From Actinomadura harenae (GTDB lineage Bacteria; Actinomycetota; Actinomycetes; Streptosporangiales; Streptosporangiaceae): a stretch of DNA of 64,000 bases. The notes beneath the pieces were generated by a model, which was given only the letters and a program-made list of their open reading frames with translations, had not been told where the DNA came from and made no database searches. The stretch lies in assembly GCF_003696215.1 (NCBI RefSeq), contig NZ_RFFG01000030.1, forward strand, positions 1 through 64,000, read 5' to 3'. Positions 60,032-64,000 of this stretch are shown piece by piece (positions within the stretch are counted from its first letter, which is position 1; each line of letters starts with the position of its first letter). The translations under genes and the position numbers were made by a program.

Positions 60032-63000
60032 TCACGACAGCCCGAGGTCGCGGTCGATGAAGTCGAAGACCTCGTCGTCGGTGGCCGAGTCGAGACGGGA
60101 TCCGATGTCGGGGTCCGCCTCGTCGGCGGACGCGGCGGACGCGGCGGACGCGGGCGGCGCGGGGGGCTCGCCGAGGCGGGCGAGCAGGCGGCGGAGGCGG
60201 GCGGTCAGCGTGTCCCGCAGGCCGTCGAGCGCGTCCGGGTCCAGCGGGTCGGCGTCGTCCAGCAGGGGTTCGAGGGCGTCGAGCCCGGCGAGGAGCGCGG
60301 GGACCGCGGTGCGCTCGGGGCGCAGCAGCCCGTCGAGGAACACGGCGAGCGCGGCCGGGCTCGGATGGTCGAACACGAGCGTCGCGGGCAGCGGGACGCC
60401 GGCCGCCCGGCCCAGGCGGTTGCGCAGCTCGACCGCGGTCAGCGAGTCGAAGCCGAGCTCCAGGAAGCCCCGCTCCGCGTCGACGGTCTCCTCGCCCGCG
60501 TACCCGAGTACCGTCGCGGTCTCGTCCCTGACCAGGTCGAACACGGCCCGGCGGCGCTCCTGCGGGGTCATCGCGGCGGCCCGTTCGAGCAGCGGACCCG
60601 CCTCGGCGGAGGACGGTGACGCGGCGGCGCGGCGGGCGGGGGCCCGGATGAGCCCGCGCATGATCGCCGGGACGGCGTCGTCGCCGACCCGCGCCCGGAT
60701 CGCCTCGGTGACCAGCCGCGCGGGGACGAGCACCGGCTCGTCCAGGGCGCGGCAGGCGTCCAGCAGCGCCAGGCCCTCCTCGGAGGACAGCGGTGTGACG
60801 CCGCCCCGTTCCAGCCGCCGTAGGTCGGCGTCGTCCAGCTTCCCGGTCATCCCGCTGCGTTCGGCCCACAGGCCCCACGCCAGGGAGCGCGCGGGCAGGC
60901 CGCGGGCCCGGCGGCGGTAGGCCAGCGCGTCGAGGAACGCGTTGGCCGCCGCGTAGTTGCCCTGCCCGGTGCCGCCGAACGTCCCGGCGAGGGAGGAGAA
61001 CATCACGAACGCCGACAGGTCCAGGTGCCGGGTGAGCTCGTCCAGGTTCAGCGCGGCGTCCACCTTGGGCCGCAGGACGGTGTCGAGTTGCCCGGGGGTC
61101 AGCGCGGACACCACCGCGTCGTCCAGCACCCCGGCCGTGTGGACGACGGCCGTGAGCGGGCGCTCCGCCGGGATCGTGTCCAGGAGGCGGGCGAGGGCGT
61201 CCCGGTCGGCGGCGTCGCAGGACACCAGCCGGGCCCGCGCGCCGAGGCCGTCCAGCTCGGCGAGCAGCGCGTCCGCGCCCGCCGCGTCGCGTCCGCTCCG
61301 GCTGACCAGCAGCAGGTCGGTCACGCCGTGCGCGGACGCCAGGTGCCGGGCGACGAGCCCGCCGAGCGTCCCGGTCGCGCCGGTGATCAGGACGGTGCCG
61401 CCGGTGCCGCCGGTGCCGCCGGCCTCCCAGGGGTCGGCCTCGTCGGCGGGCGGGCTCACCCGCGCGAGCCTGGGGACGAGCACCGCGCCCGCGCGGATCG
61501 CCGCGTGCGGTTCGGCGGCGGTCAGCACGGCGGGCAGCGCCGCGTAGGAGACGTCGCGTCCGTCGAGGTCGATGAGGACGAACCGGTCGGGGTGCTCGGA
61601 CTGCGCGGAGCGGACCAGGCCGGTGGCGGCGGCGCCCGCGGGGTCGCGCAGGTCCTCGCCGTCCCGGCACGCGACCGCGCCGCCGGTGACGACGACCAGG
61701 CGGGACGCGGCGAACGCGTCCTCGTGCAGCCACTGCTGCGTCAGCCGCAGCATCCGGTGGACGGCCCGCCGCACCCCGGCGGCGGTTCCGTCCGGGTCGT
61801 CTTCGGCGCAGGTGACGACCACGACGTCCGGGACGGCCGTGCCGGCGGCGACGGCGTCGGCGAGGGCGGGCAGGTCCGGGTAGGACTCCACCGGGACGCC
61901 CGCGCGGCCGAGGGCCTTGGCGAGCGCGACGTCGGCGGTCCCGGCGACGGCCCAGCGCCCGGTCCCGCCGGTGGACGCCGCTTCCAGCGGCAGCCGCACC
62001 CAGTCCACCTTGAACAGCGACTCGTGGAACGCGGTCCGGGGCGCGCGGATCTGCTCGGGGGACACCGGCCGCAGGACGAGCGAGCCGACCGTCGCGACGG
62101 GCCGTCCCGCGTCGTCGGCGACCGCCAGCGCGACCGTGTCCGTGTCCGCGCCGTCCGGGGTGAGGCGGACGCGCAGCGAGGACGCGCCGGTGGCGTGCAG
62201 CGTCACGCCGTTCCAGTCGAAGGGCAGCAGGGCCCGGCCCCGGTCGGCGGCGGGGCCGAGGGCGACGGTGTGGAGGGCGGCGTCCAGCAGCGCGGGGTGC
62301 AGGCCGAACCCGGCGGCCTCGGCGCGGTGCTCCTCGGGCAGGGCGACCTCGGCGTACACCTCGTCGCCGAGCCGCCACGCGGCGCTCAGGCCCCGGAACA
62401 TCGGGCCGTAGTCGAACCCGGCGGCGGCGAGACGCTCGTACAGGTCGCCGGTCGGGACGGGCTCGGCGCCCGGCGGCGGCCAGGTTCCGGGGACGTCGTC
62501 CGGGGCGGGCGGTCCGGCGGGCAGGAGGGTGCCGCCCGCGTGCCGGGTCCAGGGCTCGTCGTCGGGGGCGTCCTCGTCCCGGGAGAACACGCCGACCGGA
62601 CGTGCGCCCCGGTCGTCCGGGGCGCCGACCACCACCTGGAGCCGTCGCGCGCCGTCGTCGGGGAGCGCGAGCGGGGCGCCGAGCGTCAGCTCCCCGACGT
62701 GGGCGCAGCCCACCGCGTCACCGGCGCGGACGGCCAGCTCGACGAGCGCCGTCCCGGGCAGCAGCGCGGTGCCCATGACCACGTGCTCGGCGATCAGCGG
62801 GTGCGTGCGCGGGGACAGCCGGGCGGTGAACACCAGGCCGTCGGTGTCGGCCAGCGGGACCGCCGCGCCCAGCAGCGGATGATCGGGCGACCACACACCG
62901 GCCGCCGCCATGCTCACCGCCGTGTCCGCCGCTTCGGCGGGCGGCGCGTCCAGCCAGTAGCGCTGCCGCTGGAAGGCGTAGGTGGGCAGGTCCACGCGCC

Positions 63001-64000
63001 GCGCGCCGGTGCCCGCGAACACCTCGTCCCAGTCCGGGGACGCGCCGTGGGCGTGCAGTCCGGCGAGCGCGGCCATGATCGCCTGTGTTTCCGGGCGGTC
63101 TCGGCGCAGGGCCGGGACGAGGACGGCGCGTTCGGCGGCGTCGCCGAGGCCGTCGCGGGCGAGCGCCGTCAGCGCGCCGTCCGGGCCGAGCTCCAGGAAC
63201 CGGGTCACGCCGCGGTCGGCGAGGGTCCGCACGCCGTCGTGGAACCGGACGGCCCCGCGCACGTGCCGCACCCAGTAGTCCGGCGTGGCGATCTCCGCGC
63301 CGGGGACGGTGCGCCCGGTCAGGTCGGACACGATCTCGAGGTCGGGCTCGCGGTAGGACAGCGTCTCGGCGACCGCGCGGAAGCCGTCCAGCATCGGGTC
63401 CATCAGCGGGGAGTGGAAGGCGTGGCTCACGCGGAGCCGCCGGGTCCGGCGGCCGAGTCCCGCGAAGTGCGCCGCGACGTCCAGGGCCGCCCGTTCCTCG
63501 CCCGCGACGACGACGGCCGCCGGGCCGTTGACGGCCGCGAGGTCCACCGCGCCGGTCAGCAGCGGGACGGCCTCGTCCTCGTCCGCCTGGATCGCGACCA
63601 TCGCGCCGCCCGCCGGGAGCTCCTGCATCAGGCGTCCGCGCGCGGCGACGAGACGGCAGGCGTCCGCCAGCGGGAACACGCCCGCGACGTGCGCCGCCGC
63701 GAGCTCGCCGACCGAGTGGCCGAGCAGGACGTCCGGCTGGACCCCCCACGACCGGACGAGCCGGAACAGCGCCACTTCGAGCGCGAACAGCGCGGGCTGG
63801 GTGAAGGCCGTCCGGTCGAGGACGTCCGGGTCGCCGGACATCACCTCGCGCAGCGGACGGCCGAGCTCGGCGTCGAGGTGCCCGCACACCTCGTCGAAGG
63901 CGTCGGCGAAGACGGGGAACGCCTCGTACAGTTCGCGGCCCATCCCGGCGCGCTGCGAGCCCTGACCGGTGAACAGGAACGCCGTCGCGCCGTCCCCGGC
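60032..64000 (-). CDS. type I PKS, 3' part: AT-DH-KR-ACP with docking domain (partial)
   Basis: The frame enters at the right edge inside an AT domain (FLFTGQGSQRAGMGREL) and runs 1322 codons to the stop. In order: AT with GHSVGE and HAFH (malonyl-specific); DH with HVVMGTALLP and LLDAALH; KR with GATGTLGG, VLDDAVV (B-type), FSSLAG and NYAAAN; ACP with GFDSLTAVELRNRL; then about 110 residues of linker ending in a C-terminal docking peptide (IGSRLDSATDDEVFDFIDRDLGL) that should pair with the N-terminal coiled coil of the terminal module. All active-site motifs seen are intact. The upstream KS and any earlier modules lie outside the window. Confidence 0.94.
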   Translation of the reverse strand, partial: AGDGATAFLFTGQGSQRAGMGRELYEAFPVFADAFDEVCGHLDAELGRPLREVMSGDPDVLDRTAFTQPALFALEVALFRLVRSWGVQPDVLLGHSVGELAAAHVAGVFPLADACRLVAARGRLMQELPAGGAMVAIQADEDEAVPLLTGAVDLAAVNGPAAVVVAGEERAALDVAAHFAGLGRRTRRLRVSHAFHSPLMDPMLDGFRAVAETLSYREPDLEIVSDLTGRTVPGAEIATPDYWVRHVRGAVRFHDGVRTLADRGVTRFLELGPDGALTALARDGLGDAAERAVLVPALRRDRPETQAIMAALAGLHAHGASPDWDEVFAGTGARRVDLPTYAFQRQRYWLDAPPAEAADTAVSMAAAGVWSPDHPLLGAAVPLADTDGLVFTARLSPRTHPLIAEHVVMGTALLPGTALVELAVRAGDAVGCAHVGELTLGAPLALPDDGARRLQVVVGAPDDRGARPVGVFSRDEDAPDDEPWTRHAGGTLLPAGPPAPDDVPGTWPPPGAEPVPTGDLYERLAAAGFDYGPMFRGLSAAWRLGDEVYAEVALPEEHRAEAAGFGLHPALLDAALHTVALGPAADRGRALLPFDWNGVTLHATGASSLRVRLTPDGADTDTVALAVADDAGRPVATVGSLVLRPVSPEQIRAPRTAFHESLFKVDWVRLPLEAASTGGTGRWAVAGTADVALAKALGRAGVPVESYPDLPALADAVAAGTAVPDVVVVTCAEDDPDGTAAGVRRAVHRMLRLTQQWLHEDAFAASRLVVVTGGAVACRDGEDLRDPAGAAATGLVRSAQSEHPDRFVLIDLDGRDVSYAALPAVLTAAEPHAAIRAGAVLVPRLARVSPPADEADPWEAGGTGGTGGTVLITGATGTLGGLVARHLASAHGVTDLLLVSRSGRDAAGADALLAELDGLGARARLVSCDAADRDALARLLDTIPAERPLTAVVHTAGVLDDAVVSALTPGQLDTVLRPKVDAALNLDELTRHLDLSAFVMFSSLAGTFGGTGQGNYAAANAFLDALAYRRRARGLPARSLAWGLWAERSGMTGKLDDADLRRLERGGVTPLSSEEGLALLDACRALDEPVLVPARLVTEAIRARVGDDAVPAIMRGLIRAPARRAAASPSSAEAGPLLERAAAMTPQERRRAVFDLVRDETATVLGYAGEETVDAERGFLELGFDSLTAVELRNRLGRAAGVPLPATLVFDHPSPAALAVFLDGLLRPERTAVPALLAGLDALEPLLDDADPLDPDALDGLRDTLTARLRRLLARLGEPPAPPASAASAASADEADPDIGSRLDSATDDEVFDFIDRDLGLS

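Noticed and set aside
53509..60060. A 2183-codon open frame on the + strand opposite the terminal PKS module
   Set aside because: It is the antisense of a gene with intact KS, AT, DH, KR, ACP and TE motifs, and its translation is Gly/Arg/Val-rich low-complexity sequence with no domain. GC-rich codon bias commonly opens such shadow frames.
1..64000. tRNA, rRNA, CRISPR arrays and replication origins
   Set aside because: None was recognised by eye; the few repeats found are short, two-copy and without regular spacers. A covariance-model tRNA search would be decisive.

Overview
The window is very GC-rich, gene-dense DNA with GTG/TTG starts, GGAGG-type ribosome binding sites and many paralogous regulators, typical of a large-genome filamentous actinomycete. 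The family content (type I PKS, LAL regulators, Tn554-like recombinases, lasso peptide genes, FMN/heme-type redox proteins) would fit a genus such as Actinomadura or a relative, but the genus is an inference. No rRNA, tRNA or CRISPR array was seen.

Layout. 1-6.5 kb: assorted enzymes (end of a hemerythrin-like gene, DUF4267 membrane protein, BBE-like FAD oxidase, GalU, cupin, epoxide hydrolase) mixed with gene remnants. 6.5-15 kb: two divergent LuxR/LAL-like regulators; the second is cut at its 3' end by a two-recombinase Tn554-like element, which also cuts the 3' end of a TIR-like/NB-ARC gene on its other side. A kinase-like gene, a glucose dehydrogenase-like gene and a membrane protein follow. 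17.8-22.8 kb: a compact leftward lasso peptide operon: a 34-residue precursor (too small for ordinary ORF calling), cyclase, RRE/PqqD-like protein, leader peptidase and ABC exporter. The predicted core is GGIGDWNDFIADRG with a Gly1-Asp8 ring. 23-34 kb: secreted lectin, TrmO-like methyltransferase, aldo/keto reductase, sedolisin protease, then a redox/stress set (P-type ATPase fused to hemerythrin, universal stress protein, Acg-type nitroreductase), a VOC protein and LtrA. 34-42 kb: IS5 remnant, a chimeric MFS/MmyB-type pseudogene, a TetR gene with a clear palindromic operator and a divergent MacB-like ABC pair, a metallo-hydrolase, Lrp and a second TetR with a membrane protein.

42-64 kb is the end of a glycosylated type I polyketide cluster. 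Rightward genes make dTDP-4-keto-6-deoxyglucose (rfbA, rfbB) and epimerise it (rmlC-like), and supply a DrrAB-like exporter and a large LAL activator. Leftward genes are the last two or more PKS modules (both malonyl-specific AT-DH-KR-ACP, the last with a thioesterase), a second nucleotidyltransferase, a flavoprotein, an activator-dependent glycosyltransferase and a TylF-type sugar O-methyltransferase. From domain content the released chain should carry an unsubstituted 2,4-dienoyl carboxyl end. The cluster continues beyond the right edge.
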